From Prolixibacteraceae bacterium (GTDB taxonomy: Bacteria > Bacteroidota > Bacteroidia > Bacteroidales > Prolixibacteraceae), in the NCBI GenBank assembly GCA_023229575.1, contig JALNYZ010000003.1, positions 62,001 through 126,000 on the forward strand: DNA of 64,000 nt, given 5' to 3'. This document shows, in pieces, positions 1 to 9,007 of the stretch; position 1 is the stretch's first letter, and every line of letters begins with the position of its first letter. The notes below the pieces were generated by a model. That model made no database searches, was not told the DNA's origin, and saw nothing but the letters and a program-made list of their open reading frames with translations. A program made the position numbers and the translations under genes.

Positions 1-569
1 TCGGCTTTAACTCGCCGGGACTTTCGGGATACAAAAGTGTAAGCAACGAACTTAGCATCAACCCGGCTTATACCTGGAGCAACTCCATCATGAGCAACCT
101 CTTGAGTGGCACCTATACCTGGAGCAAATACAATGAAACCATTTTAAACGTAACAACGAACAACAATACCCAAACCGCTCTGATCCTGTATGTCCCGACA
201 TTTTTCAACAAGAAGATCAGTCCGGATTTCAGCCTCATGTGGTTCAAAAATGCAACGCTTTTGATGAACCTCACCCTACTCACAGCCACCAGCGGAATGA
301 GCTGGAAAGTGAGCAAAAAATTCAAACTAAAAGGACAATTGCAATATTGTCTCAGCACGATGGCCCCTTTCACCGCCAATAAAAATCTGCTGGCTACCGG
401 CAGCTTTGACTGGAATATATTAAAAAAATTAACTTGGCAATTGGCTGCGACGGCAAACCTCTACCATTTCGGATCCGAGTTGCCGGGGAATTCCTTAACC
501 CCACCTTATCCAGGCAATCCAAAATATTATGAAAGTACCCTGCGAACAGGATTGCAATACAAGTTTTAG
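1..569 (+). CDS. Partial outer-membrane beta-barrel-like protein (C-terminal part)
   Basis: The frame is open from base 3 of the window to the TAG at 567-569, so the gene begins to the left and about 188 residues are visible. The sequence is made of alternating hydrophobic/polar strands rich in Tyr, Trp and Phe, with no long helices. It ends GLQYKF, and a terminal Phe is the usual signal for barrel insertion in the outer membrane. The next gene follows within about 20 bases and encodes a TANFOR-like protein, so both are probably part of one envelope operon with the OmpA-family gene after it. The exact family is not recognisable from this fragment; a large surface protein with a C-terminal barrel is the likeliest reading. 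Confidence 0.6.
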   Translation, partial: GFNSPGLSGYKSVSNELSINPAYTWSNSIMSNLLSGTYTWSKYNETILNVTTNNNTQTALILYVPTFFNKKISPDFSLMWFKNATLLMNLTLLTATSGMSWKVSKKFKLKGQLQYCLSTMAPFTANKNLLATGSFDWNILKKLTWQLAATANLYHFGSELPGNSLTPPYPGNPKYYESTLRTGLQYKF

Positions 570-588
570 AATTGATAAAATGACTCAC

Positions 589-1488
589 ATGAAAAAATAC
601 TATTTTTTATTATCCTTTGGAATGCTCCTGCTGGCTCAGGTTTCCTTCGCTCAAATCACCCTTAATCTGGCGCTAAACAGCAGGCCACAACCCTATCTGT
701 CAGACTGGGTCTATCCGATCAATGGACAGATGATCATCTCCTACCAGGAAGGGACTGTTGCACACGATCCAAATGTCAAACTAAGGACCACCCTGCTTGA
801 CCAAAGCGGTAGTGTCATTGGAACTTCAAATATCAATGCGGCACGAATTTATACGCTAAGACCCGGAGTGAACCAGTTCACCATGGCCGATGCGTTGCAA
901 TTGCAAAATCTGGCGCTTCCCGGAAATGTGCAGTTCCTTCTTCAGCGCACAGGACGCCTGGCCGCAGGTCAGTATCAGTTGAAGGTTGAAGTGGTGAACA
1001 GTGCCGGAGATATTGTTCTGGCCAGGCAAACCCGCCTCTTCTCCATGGTATCCTACCAGTTGCCTGTTCTGATGCAACCTGCCAATGAAGCCAGGCTGGA
1101 TGCCCGCATCGCACAAAATATCATCACCTTTCGCTGGACAAGCATCATTCCGGCATCGGCGGAGCTTACCTTTTACCGGATACAGGTTTACGAAATTCTG
1201 CCGGGACAGCAACCGATGCAGGCTTTCCGTGGCAATCGGCCGTTGTTGGACGAACCCGTATCAAGAGGCATCACCCAATATCTTTGGAGATCAAATCTGC
1301 CAATGATCGATTCGACTGCCAACCACCGGTTCATCTGGACGGTACAATCACTCGATGTGAACGGAATGCCCATCCCAACCATGGATATGACCAGTCAGGG
1401 GAGAAGTGAACCCGCCACCTTCGAAATAGTGAACCAAATGGGTAGTCTGCAAACGAACAGCAAGAATGAAGATCTAATAAATCACTGA
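589..1488 (+). CDS. TANFOR-like exported envelope protein
   Basis: About 299 residues. An N-terminal signal peptide (MKKYYFLLSFGMLLLAQ, cleavage near SFAQ) directs export. The start is taken at ATG 589; ATG 580 in frame (MTH before MKK) is the alternative, and anything further upstream would lie inside the previous gene. The first part reads as beta-sandwich (LRPGVNQFTMADALQLQNL) and resembles the TANFOR N-terminal domain of Bacteroidota surface proteins. The second half (PVLMQPANEARL... ITFRWTSIIP) looks FN3/Ig-like and resembles the repeats of large adhesins. It sits 2 bases before the OmpA-family gene, so they are co-transcribed. The role is inferred to be structural in the envelope. The TANFOR assignment is from memory of the family and is moderate. 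Confidence 0.6.
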   Translation: MKKYYFLLSFGMLLLAQVSFAQITLNLALNSRPQPYLSDWVYPINGQMIISYQEGTVAHDPNVKLRTTLLDQSGSVIGTSNINAARIYTLRPGVNQFTMADALQLQNLALPGNVQFLLQRTGRLAAGQYQLKVEVVNSAGDIVLARQTRLFSMVSYQLPVLMQPANEARLDARIAQNIITFRWTSIIPASAELTFYRIQVYEILPGQQPMQAFRGNRPLLDEPVSRGITQYLWRSNLPMIDSTANHRFIWTVQSLDVNGMPIPTMDMTSQGRSEPATFEIVNQMGSLQTNSKNEDLINH

Positions 1489-1490
1489 CA

Positions 1491-3035
1491 ATGAGACAAA
1501 TAATATATATATTTTTACTTTGTTGTCTTGTTCTGCAATTGTCAGCCCAGGAGAATGAGGAGAAGAAGCCGGCAACGCTGGTTTTCCATTTTTTCTACAA
1601 TGATTTCAACACCGCTCAGCAAATCCGGACCACCTCCCTCAAGAATGTGCTTGACAACCATCTTTGGAGTAAGTTCGGTCAGATGCAAATGGGTTTTGGT
1701 TTCAACTACCTGAATGGGATCAGATCCAAGATTGACTTTGTGGCATCTTTGGATGGCAGCTCAACGGATTATCTGTACAAAGATGGTACCACTCATGGTA
1801 GCAGTGCGTTTTTATTGGATGCCAATGCCGGGGTAAACCTAAAATTGCTGACCGATCGGCACAAAGTTGTTCCCTACTTTTCAGCAGGTCTCGGCGCTTC
1901 CTTGTACAATGGCAAATCCGGTTTCTATCTGCCGTTGGGTGCAGGAATCCAGTTCAACTTGTTTAAGGAGGCCTTTGTGTTGGCCAATGTACAATACAGA
2001 AATGCTTTAACTTCTGTCGTGAACAACCATTTCCAATACAACATTGGTGTGGGCGCCAGTCTGGGTAAAAAGAAAGCAAAACCCGTCAAAGCGGAAGAGC
2101 CGGTAATTGTACCAGTGCCTGTTAAAAAAGAGATTATAGATCTGACAAAAGACTTTGTTATTGCGGTAAAGGATGAAGTTACCGATAAGCCCCTGCCGTA
2201 TGTTGAGGTCGTTGTCAGTGGTTCTGAAGGCAAAAAGATTAGCGGTACGACCGATGCGGATGGAAGGGTTACTTTCAAGGCATTATCGCCTGCAGATTAT
2301 ACCGTTAGTGGCTTGCTCAATAATATCAATACTGCTGTTCTGCCTATCAAAAAAGATAGTTTTGAAACCAATAACAAGCAACTCAACTTTACCTTAACCC
2401 ACAACGATCCCCGGTTTACACTTTCGGGTATTGTCGTCAACAAGACAAAAAATATCCCTGAAGGAGGAGCTGAAATCAATGTTGCCAACGAAACAAGAAG
2501 CAGCAACGTTACCCGGCAAAGTCATGCCAGTGATGGAATTTTCCGTGTTCAGCTGGAGGCCGGAAGCGATTTCACGGTAGTGGGCAAAAAAGCAAATTAC
2601 ATCTCCAACATCGAAAAAGTCAGCACCAAAGGGCTGAACAGAAGCGCCACACTCTACGTCAAACTTGAGTTAAGGATCGAAGAGGCAAAAGCTGGACAGA
2701 GCATTCAGTTGAGCAACATCTATTTTGAAACCGGGAAAGCGAACCTGAACACAACTGTCTCATCCGATTTGGACAGGCTGATTCAATTTTTAAAAGATAA
2801 TCCGGCATCAAGGCTAGAGATTCAGGGACATACCGACAATATCGGAGGCTTGGAGGTCAACGACAGGCTTAGCCAGTCAAGGGCAAATAGTGTGGTGGAC
2901 TACCTGACGAAAAAAGGGATTGACAGGAACCGGCTTATCGCCAGGGGTTACGGACCATCATTGCCGGTAGCAGACAATGCGACCGCCGAAGGCAGGACCA
3001 AAAACAGACGTGTTGTGATGAAAGTTATACAATAG
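1491..3035 (+). CDS. OmpA-family outer-membrane protein with carboxypeptidase-regulatory-like domain
   Basis: 514 residues. Signal peptide at residues 1-20 (MRQIIYIFLLCCLVLQLSAQ). Residues ~25-200 form an eight-strand-like barrel region (SKFGQMQMGFGFNYLNG, YFSAGLGASLYNG). Residues ~221-300 are a carboxypeptidase-regulatory-like beta-sandwich (KPLPYVEVVVSG, GTTDADGRVTFKALSPADY), followed by a second similar segment to ~395. Residues 402-514 are a full OmpA peptidoglycan-binding domain (IYFETGKANL, LEIQGHTDNIGG, SQSRANSVVDYL, GRTKNRRVVM). It would anchor the outer membrane to peptidoglycan. It starts 2 bases after the TANFOR-like gene, and a shared operon is likely. Only the barrel boundaries are uncertain. 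Confidence 0.85.
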   Translation: MRQIIYIFLLCCLVLQLSAQENEEKKPATLVFHFFYNDFNTAQQIRTTSLKNVLDNHLWSKFGQMQMGFGFNYLNGIRSKIDFVASLDGSSTDYLYKDGTTHGSSAFLLDANAGVNLKLLTDRHKVVPYFSAGLGASLYNGKSGFYLPLGAGIQFNLFKEAFVLANVQYRNALTSVVNNHFQYNIGVGASLGKKKAKPVKAEEPVIVPVPVKKEIIDLTKDFVIAVKDEVTDKPLPYVEVVVSGSEGKKISGTTDADGRVTFKALSPADYTVSGLLNNINTAVLPIKKDSFETNNKQLNFTLTHNDPRFTLSGIVVNKTKNIPEGGAEINVANETRSSNVTRQSHASDGIFRVQLEAGSDFTVVGKKANYISNIEKVSTKGLNRSATLYVKLELRIEEAKAGQSIQLSNIYFETGKANLNTTVSSDLDRLIQFLKDNPASRLEIQGHTDNIGGLEVNDRLSQSRANSVVDYLTKKGIDRNRLIARGYGPSLPVADNATAEGRTKNRRVVMKVIQ

Positions 3036-3056
3036 AATTAAAATATTGACCCATTT

Positions 3057-3611
3057 ATGAAACGAAATCAAGCGCTCAATTTCATCGTTCTGTCGCTTCT
3101 TTTTGGCTTCCTTACAAGTTGCAGGCCAGCAATTAAGAATAACGACTACCTGATTTCATTCAACGATACCATTAAGGATCAATGGGGCTATAAAAACCGT
3201 ATCGGTGAAATTGTTATTCCACTGGGAAAATACGCAAGATGCTTTACCGATACGTTTAAAACCTACGCTATTGTGGTAAAGAAAAATTCCGGTTTTATAG
3301 CCATCGACAGGCAGGAAAGCGTTTTGTATGAGGTCTTTCCGTTTGACAACGGACCTGATGAACCGTTTGAAGGTCTGTTCAGGATATTGGCGGACAAAAA
3401 AATTGGCTATGCCGATGCATTAACTGGCAAAGTCGTGATTAAACCGCAATTTGACTGTGCCAGGCCTTTTGAAAAGGGAGTTGCCGAGGTGAGTACCAAC
3501 TGCAAGACACAACCGGAGGGTGAACATAGCTCATGGATAAGTGACAATTGGTTGTACATCGACAAGAATGGAAATAGAGTTGATAAACCATTAACAACAA
3601 CCTCAAAATGA
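3057..3611 (+). CDS. WG-repeat lipoprotein
   Basis: 184 residues. Hydrophobic N-terminus ending in a lipobox (FLTSC, Cys22), so it is probably a lipid-anchored periplasmic or surface protein. WG-type beta-repeats are visible: IKDQWGYKNRIGEIVIP, then KIGYADALTGKVVIKPQFD followed by CARPFEKGVAEVS. These repeats (WGYID..Gk.vI.p.yd.a..F.egla.V) are common in Bacteroidota proteins of unknown molecular role. Its TGA overlaps the ATG of the next gene by 4 bases (ATGA), showing translational coupling. It opens a same-strand run of orphan genes that continues to base 11000. The function is unknown; the repeat family is reasonably clear. Confidence 0.7.
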   Translation: MKRNQALNFIVLSLLFGFLTSCRPAIKNNDYLISFNDTIKDQWGYKNRIGEIVIPLGKYARCFTDTFKTYAIVVKKNSGFIAIDRQESVLYEVFPFDNGPDEPFEGLFRILADKKIGYADALTGKVVIKPQFDCARPFEKGVAEVSTNCKTQPEGEHSSWISDNWLYIDKNGNRVDKPLTTTSK

Positions 3612-4174
3612 GAACAAAAATGATCCTGCTAACCTTTATCTCAATATCCTTAACCATGTGTAACCTGACTTTTTTGAACCACAAAGACTACAAATTCAAG
3701 GAAAAGGATTTTGTCTGGAACACGAAAATTGAAGAGCTGCCTGGTCATGTTTATGTCAACGATTCGAAAATTATTTTCGGTAGAAACGCGGATTCAACAT
3801 TTCTGCTATTATCCGCAGACAATGGGGCAATTTTAGAAACACTCAAGCCGTTTACAGTCCCAGAGGAAAAAGAATATCATCGCGTATTTAAGATTCCGGT
3901 AGATAAACAGAAATATTCAGAGGCATATTTAGAAACGATTGACCGGCAATTCCGCGGAGACGAAGAAACCTACTATCTTAAAGTCAAAACCCTTTCAAAC
4001 AAGGAGTTTACAATCCTGTTCAGTCGCGGACATTTTTTTTCCATCCAGGATATAACCCATTTCAAGGATGGGAAGTACATCATGACATACAATGGAGAAG
4101 CGGGGTATGATAAAAAACCTTATTCCATTCATGTCGGACTCTTTGACCTGGGAAAAATAATTAAACACAAATAA
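3608..4174 (+). CDS. Exported protein of unknown function
   Basis: 188 residues, not recognised. The N-terminus is hydrophobic (MRTKMILLTFISISL) and reaches a cysteine at 18 in the context LTMC. Met at -1 is unusual for a lipobox, so a lipoprotein is possible but not certain. The rest is a mixed beta/alpha domain with strands such as KIIFGRNADSTFLLLSADNG and TYYLKVKTLSNKEFTILFS. It overlaps the WG-repeat gene by 4 bases and must be co-translated with it; the next gene starts 30 bases downstream. A small partner of the WG-repeat protein is the simplest inference from context. Confidence 0.5.
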   Translation: MRTKMILLTFISISLTMCNLTFLNHKDYKFKEKDFVWNTKIEELPGHVYVNDSKIIFGRNADSTFLLLSADNGAILETLKPFTVPEEKEYHRVFKIPVDKQKYSEAYLETIDRQFRGDEETYYLKVKTLSNKEFTILFSRGHFFSIQDITHFKDGKYIMTYNGEAGYDKKPYSIHVGLFDLGKIIKHK

Positions 4175-4204
4175 GGGCACAACCCATTAAAAAGTAATAC
4201 AAAA

Positions 4205-5464
4205 ATGACAACAAGTTGGGTAAGTTGGTTTTTGAGCGCTATTGTTCTGCTTTTGCTTTTCCTGTCCGGATATGTCATGAAAAATTCGGTCCGATTGCTG
4301 ATATCGGGGAAAAGAGCGCAAGGCATAGTGGTGGGGATGGATAGCTCATCTCGTTTAACTTCTGATACCCCGAAGGCCCTATTGCAAACTCCCCTTGTCG
4401 AATTTGTCACTCCCGAAGGGGAACATATCAAGGTTCACGGCCGGTCCTATTCCTTAAAACCGTCATCGGAAACAGGTGATGAAATAAAGGTTGCTTACGA
4501 CAAGTCAAATCCAAAAGATGCCCAATTACTCTTGTGGGGTGAGTTTCCGCTCGGGCCGGCAGGCTTTCTCCTTGGGTTTGCTGTAGTTATAATCTTGATG
4601 TGGATGGGAGGGATCCTTATTTCGGAGGACCCCACATTGGATGATCCTTTGCATCTCCTGCCAAATATGATTGCCCACTTTCACCTGAACCCTGTTCGTT
4701 TTCCTGTTCTCTTTATTTTATTTTTTGCAATCCCAACATGCGTGGTGGGAACCTATTGGACTTACAAAACAACAGCTGATCTGCGCTCGAATGGCATCAA
4801 GGCAATTGGGCACGTTACTGGTATAGAGAGAGTTTATGCCAAAAGTAACGATGGCACTACAGGAAGTGGAATGTTTCCGATGGTCGATTTTGAAGATGCC
4901 TCAGGTACATCGCACACCATTCGAAGATCGCTGGCCAAGCCTTTATCCCGGCTAAAGGTAGGTGACAAGGTGGAAGTCATATACCTCACCAAAAAACCTG
5001 ATCAGGGACGTGTGAATACCTGGGATGAGTTTTGGCCGGCTCCGATTTTTTTTGGATTCTGTTCGATTGCATTCCTGGTATTGCTTTTTCTTGTGTTAAG
5101 CGGGTACAAGAGTATGGTCTCAGATACACATGACCCGGGAATTCACAAGGAGCTCAAAACTTCAGGGGTTTCAGCCATAGCTACGGTGATTAAGGCCAAT
5201 CCGAAAGCCCGGTACCTTCACTACCGGATCGATAAAGACAACCGGATAGTTACCACAAAATTAGTGGATTTTGTTTCGCTTGAGGGTGAATTTACTTTCT
5301 GGCTAGCACCCCGAACCGGGTCGGAAATTATAAGAGGGGATCAGTTTCGTGCCTATCTGGACTCACTGAAACCTTTTGAGAAATTCTACATCGATTTCAG
5401 TCAGCGGTTGGGATCGAACCGAAAAGTCAAATCGATGGAGGAGGAAGTTATTGAAAAAGAATGA
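4205..5464 (+). CDS. DUF3592-type membrane protein, copy 1
   Basis: 419 residues with four evident membrane segments: ~8-24, ~118-138, ~163-185 and ~275-297. Soluble parts between them fit the DUF3592 pattern: RAQGIVVGMD...PLVEFVTPEGE in the first, and AIGHVTGIERV...PMVDFEDASGTSHTIR with LKVGDKVEVIY in the second. A third related segment (VSAIATVIKANPKARYLHY) follows the last membrane helix. DUF3592 proteins have no settled biochemical role. A second copy, closely matching from the third membrane segment through the second soluble module, lies at 9008-10546, with six unrelated genes between. The next gene starts 3 bases after this stop. The start at ATG 4205 puts the first helix at the N-terminus. 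Confidence 0.75.
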   Translation: MTTSWVSWFLSAIVLLLLFLSGYVMKNSVRLLISGKRAQGIVVGMDSSSRLTSDTPKALLQTPLVEFVTPEGEHIKVHGRSYSLKPSSETGDEIKVAYDKSNPKDAQLLLWGEFPLGPAGFLLGFAVVIILMWMGGILISEDPTLDDPLHLLPNMIAHFHLNPVRFPVLFILFFAIPTCVVGTYWTYKTTADLRSNGIKAIGHVTGIERVYAKSNDGTTGSGMFPMVDFEDASGTSHTIRRSLAKPLSRLKVGDKVEVIYLTKKPDQGRVNTWDEFWPAPIFFGFCSIAFLVLLFLVLSGYKSMVSDTHDPGIHKELKTSGVSAIATVIKANPKARYLHYRIDKDNRIVTTKLVDFVSLEGEFTFWLAPRTGSEIIRGDQFRAYLDSLKPFEKFYIDFSQRLGSNRKVKSMEEEVIEKE

Positions 5465-5467
5465 AAA

Positions 5468-6985
5468 ATGGACACAATGAAACTTTATAAAATTGGATTA
5501 CCCCTGACAGCACTGATTTTTGCCGGAGGAGGATATAGTTTTTCTCAATCTCAACAAACAAGACAAATAATGAAAACAGAGATCAAACAGTCAGAACGTA
5601 TCGCCGTTCTCGAAAAAAGAATTGCAGAGGCCGTCAATGATTTTGCTTCACTTACTTCAGAGGAATATGATCTTCTGCTTTCACAACCCACAGGAACTGT
5701 TGAGGGATTTGAGCCTTTAACCACGACAGCAGGAGGGATCATGGTGGGTTATGGATTCCCCGACGGACCAAGAATATATAAAACCGATATCCAAACAACC
5801 TTCGCAAATATCCCTTATATTGGAGAAGGAGATGTGTTTATCCTTCTCGATTCCGTCAAAGGCTCCAATGGTCTGGATTATATTGCACCAGTGGGCAATA
5901 TGGAGAAGGAGGAAAATACCTTTACTGATCTTGAACTTTATGTTCGAACTGCCGGTTCGAAAACCTACTTGTTCGGAAGCCGGTACGTCAACTTGCGGGA
6001 TCCTTCGGATAGCATGACAGTTCGCGCATTGGGAGCATTGGGCGGGGATGCTGAACTATCAGCAGTTTCAGGAAAGGTCGTTATGCACCTACCGACAAAT
6101 ATCACGGGACTAACCTTAACCAAAGGGGATATAGGTGTTGAGAAACCCTTTGCCGGGGGGATGATGACCCTGAAGGAGATCAAAGACGATCATATTTCTT
6201 TTCAGTTTACGGGCAACGACAAAGATATTTTTGCCTGGCATGTTTATGACAGTAAGGATACAATCTTAAATATAAAAGAGGTTATCGTAAAGGATGGAAT
6301 CTATCAGCTATTTGCCCAACATCCCCAGTCAGTGAAGGTATACCAGGCCAAAATTGTCAAAAGGGAATATCCTTTTGCATTTGCACAGAAAAGCAAACCA
6401 ACCCCTTCCGCACTGTTGGAAGGGATTGAGGCTGTGCGGTTTTCGGCAGCGATGTTCTTTCAAACACAGTTACTTCAATCAAAAAAGGCAGCCACTATCT
6501 ACCTGGATAAAAATGATCCCATTGTTACATCCATCAAAGGTCGGGCGGTAGCTGACCTGAGGCAATCGGCAAGGTATATGAATCCCGAGTCGCCCGAAAG
6601 CAAAGCTATTGGGAAACAAATGAACGCATGGTCAGAAGAGAAGAAGAATCAATTGCAGGCATTGGGTCAGCAATCAATTGGAGATTATACTTCTCAGACA
6701 TTTTTTGATGTTGGAACATTTATGTTGGTTTTTGATAGTTTTAATGAGATGGATCAGAAGAAGATTCCGGAGGAGTGGGATATTCGTGTTCAACACCCCG
6801 TTGGGGATAAATATATAGCCGAGTTTTGGGAAGATTCTCACATTGTTCATCCGGAATCAAAAGATGAAATTGGTGAGAATGCAAGATACTATAAAATGAT
6901 GGCTTTGATTTATACATTGGGTAAGGATGGATCGGTCACTTATTATGACCCCTTTCAGCCGGTGATTGAGTTTTTAAAGAAATAA
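5468..6985 (+). CDS. Exported protein of unknown function, 505 residues
   Basis: Not recognised. ATG 5468 and an in-frame ATG 5477 are both possible starts; the second gives the cleaner signal peptide (MKLYKIGLPLTALIFAGGGYSFSQ). A short helical segment follows (ERIAVLEKRIAEAVNDFASL, residues ~43-62). A long mixed domain comes next with strands such as GGIMVGYGFPDG and GEGDVFILLDSVKGSNG, and a C-terminal helical part (LLQSKKAATIYLDKNDP, EEKKNQLQALGQQSIGDY). It begins 3 bases after the DUF3592 gene, so one transcript is likely. No catalytic motif is visible. Context suggests a periplasmic partner of the DUF3592 protein, but that is inference only. Confidence 0.5.
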   Translation: MDTMKLYKIGLPLTALIFAGGGYSFSQSQQTRQIMKTEIKQSERIAVLEKRIAEAVNDFASLTSEEYDLLLSQPTGTVEGFEPLTTTAGGIMVGYGFPDGPRIYKTDIQTTFANIPYIGEGDVFILLDSVKGSNGLDYIAPVGNMEKEENTFTDLELYVRTAGSKTYLFGSRYVNLRDPSDSMTVRALGALGGDAELSAVSGKVVMHLPTNITGLTLTKGDIGVEKPFAGGMMTLKEIKDDHISFQFTGNDKDIFAWHVYDSKDTILNIKEVIVKDGIYQLFAQHPQSVKVYQAKIVKREYPFAFAQKSKPTPSALLEGIEAVRFSAAMFFQTQLLQSKKAATIYLDKNDPIVTSIKGRAVADLRQSARYMNPESPESKAIGKQMNAWSEEKKNQLQALGQQSIGDYTSQTFFDVGTFMLVFDSFNEMDQKKIPEEWDIRVQHPVGDKYIAEFWEDSHIVHPESKDEIGENARYYKMMALIYTLGKDGSVTYYDPFQPVIEFLKK

Positions 6986-7025
6986 AGCTCCATACTTTGA
7001 CGAATTAATAAAATGATCATGCAAA

Positions 7026-7358
7026 ATGGAAAAAGTAACCCTGTTTTATCTTGAAAATTCTAACATTAAAATATCCATGCAGATCTATTTTAATGAGAAG
7101 AACCAGTTGTACTTCGATGGGTATGATACTGGTAAATTCGTTGAAGAAACCTGGGGGGATTCTGATTATGAGTCCATTTATTCAATTGAACCGGAGGAAG
7201 TAAATAAATTCTATCCGATTTTTAACTTGTCAGATGGGGATAGGTCAGGTCTGTTACAAGCCATAAAAAAAGAATTTAGTGTGAATAAAGCATACTCATT
7301 GTTTGGGGAATTTATGCAAGCTCATAACATAAAGTATAGCCGTTTTACATGGACATGA
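7026..7358 (+). CDS. Small cytoplasmic protein of unknown function
   Basis: 110 residues, no signal peptide, acidic (pockets such as EETWGDSDYESIYSIEPEE). N-terminal strands (KVTLFYLENSNIKISMQIYF, then QLYFDGYDTG) are followed by a helical half (DGDRSGLLQAIKKEFSVNKAY). The fold type recalls small immunity-like proteins found in Bacteroidota accessory clusters, but no family is recognised. It lies 40 bases after the 505-residue exported protein and 31 bases before the phosphatase, same strand. Base composition is AT-richer than the envelope genes upstream, as is the phosphatase after it, which fits transferred genes. Confidence 0.45.
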   Translation: MEKVTLFYLENSNIKISMQIYFNEKNQLYFDGYDTGKFVEETWGDSDYESIYSIEPEEVNKFYPIFNLSDGDRSGLLQAIKKEFSVNKAYSLFGEFMQAHNIKYSRFTWT

Positions 7359-7389
7359 CAGGATGTAATTAATTGTTAAGATTAAATTG

Positions 7390-8301
7390 ATGCTAGATAT
7401 TATTGGTGATATTCATGGCCATGCCGACAAACTTGAAGAATTGCTTCTCAAGTTGGGTTATACAAAGGAAAATGGAGCTTACCTACACCCCGGCAGAAAA
7501 GTATTATTTATCGGCGATTACATAGACAGGGGTCCCAAAATAAAAGAGACTTTGGAAATTGTAAAAGCGATGGTTGACAATGAAAATGCCATTGCTTTAA
7601 TGGGCAATCACGAATACAATGCACTCTGTTTTCATTTCCAGGAAACTGAAGGTGGACATCTGAGGAAACATGAAATAAAAAATATCATTCAGCATTATGA
7701 AACATTAAAGCAATTTCAAAATAGACAAAATGAATATGAAAAATATTTAGAATGGTTCAAAACGCTACCGCTTTATTACGAGACAGAACAATTCAGAGCT
7801 GTTCATGCTTGCTGGGATAACAGGAACATTGATTTATTACGACATACGCTGGATAATGATAAATTAACAGACACGCTGATTTACAAATCAGTAGAGAAAG
7901 GAACGCCACTAAATAACGCAATTGACGAGACACTTAAAGGTAAAGAAATCAGGATGCCTGAAGGATTATATTTTACTGATAAGGACGGAACTAAAAGAAC
8001 TGAAATAAGAGTTAAATGGTGGGAAGACCCTTCACAAACGACCTATAAGAATATTAGTGTGGAACCGATAGGAGAATTACCCGAAACACTTGTTGACTTG
8101 TCTCATTTTAAAAGTACTAATTATTATACTCCTGATGACAAAATGGTATTCTTTGGACACTACTGGCTTAAAGGGAACCCCACACCTTATAGAAATAATA
8201 TTTGTTGTTTGGATTATAGCATCGCTAAAGGTGGACATTTGGTTGCATACCGGCTTGATGAAGAACGCAAATTGAACGAAAGCAAGTTGATATATGTTTG
8301 A
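7390..8301 (+). CDS. Calcineurin-like (PPP-type) metallophosphatase
   Basis: 303 residues. The PPP-family metal-binding signatures stand in order: GDIHGHADKL (residues 6-15), GDYIDRGP (~41-48) and GNHEYNAL (~74-81), with later His residues in AVHACWDN and FFGHYWLKG. These supply the di-metal site of serine/threonine phosphatases and diadenosine tetraphosphatases (PrpE/ApaH-like). The start is set at ATG 7390; the TTG just before it would add one residue. No signal peptide, so cytoplasmic. The substrate cannot be told from sequence: symmetrical Ap4A or a phosphoprotein are both possible. It is AT-rich compared with flanking envelope genes. The following exported protein starts 10 bases later. 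Confidence 0.8.
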   Translation: MLDIIGDIHGHADKLEELLLKLGYTKENGAYLHPGRKVLFIGDYIDRGPKIKETLEIVKAMVDNENAIALMGNHEYNALCFHFQETEGGHLRKHEIKNIIQHYETLKQFQNRQNEYEKYLEWFKTLPLYYETEQFRAVHACWDNRNIDLLRHTLDNDKLTDTLIYKSVEKGTPLNNAIDETLKGKEIRMPEGLYFTDKDGTKRTEIRVKWWEDPSQTTYKNISVEPIGELPETLVDLSHFKSTNYYTPDDKMVFFGHYWLKGNPTPYRNNICCLDYSIAKGGHLVAYRLDEERKLNESKLIYV

Positions 8302-8311
8302 GAAATTCAAA

Positions 8312-8971
8312 ATGAAAAATAGTATTGTTTTTTTTGGTCTTATTTTTTTCAGTTCTTATTTGTGGGGACAAAATGCAAAAGGGACTGATAAGCAGTCTTC
8401 GACAGTTATTACTATCAAATGGGCTGACCATCTGGCTGGCGATTTTTCATTTAAAAATAATTGGAGTTACCCGGAAGGGGTTTATAAAAATGAATACGGA
8501 CAGTTAAGTTGCGACGGACTTTGTCCCCCTGAAATTGATGCCATGAAAGATAGCACAGGTCGTATTTATTCCGACTCTTTGCGGTCATTCTATGCAATTA
8601 TCGACACAACGCATCAGGCTCATACTATCCAGTGTGAAGCCCGGTGTTACGAATACAATGGAACAGACTTTATTGAAGTAAATCGGTTAGGCAATGACGG
8701 TTTCCATTGTTTTACCCTAACAAGTATTTCGACTCATTCCAGTCTGAATATTGATATCCTGCGAGATAGTTGCTATACCACAATAGATTTGAACAGTATT
8801 GATACATCCGGCAGCGAAATTTTTTATTGCTCAAATGGGAATATAACGATTGACAAAAATCTTTGGAAAACAGGAATAATGAAAGCTGTTTTCAGTTTTA
8901 ATTTTGAAAACAAAGGGAATCCAAAAGAGCCAATTTACTGGAAAGGGAAAATCTATGCACGAATGAATTGA
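8312..8971 (+). CDS. Secreted protein of unknown function
   Basis: 219 residues from ATG 8312. An in-frame ATG at 8294 would overlap the phosphatase by 8 bases; 8312 gives a standard signal peptide (MKNSIVFFGLIFFSSYLWGQ). The mature part is a beta-rich domain with several cysteines (SCDGLCPPEIDAM, QCEARCYEYNG, LRDSCYTTIDL), which suggests a disulphide-stabilised exported protein. No family recognised. It lies between the phosphatase and the second DUF3592 paralogue, on the same strand. Confidence 0.5.
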   Translation: MKNSIVFFGLIFFSSYLWGQNAKGTDKQSSTVITIKWADHLAGDFSFKNNWSYPEGVYKNEYGQLSCDGLCPPEIDAMKDSTGRIYSDSLRSFYAIIDTTHQAHTIQCEARCYEYNGTDFIEVNRLGNDGFHCFTLTSISTHSSLNIDILRDSCYTTIDLNSIDTSGSEIFYCSNGNITIDKNLWKTGIMKAVFSFNFENKGNPKEPIYWKGKIYARMN

Positions 8972-9007
8972 GCAAAAAATTAAAGACAAATTATTAATAT
9001 CAACGTC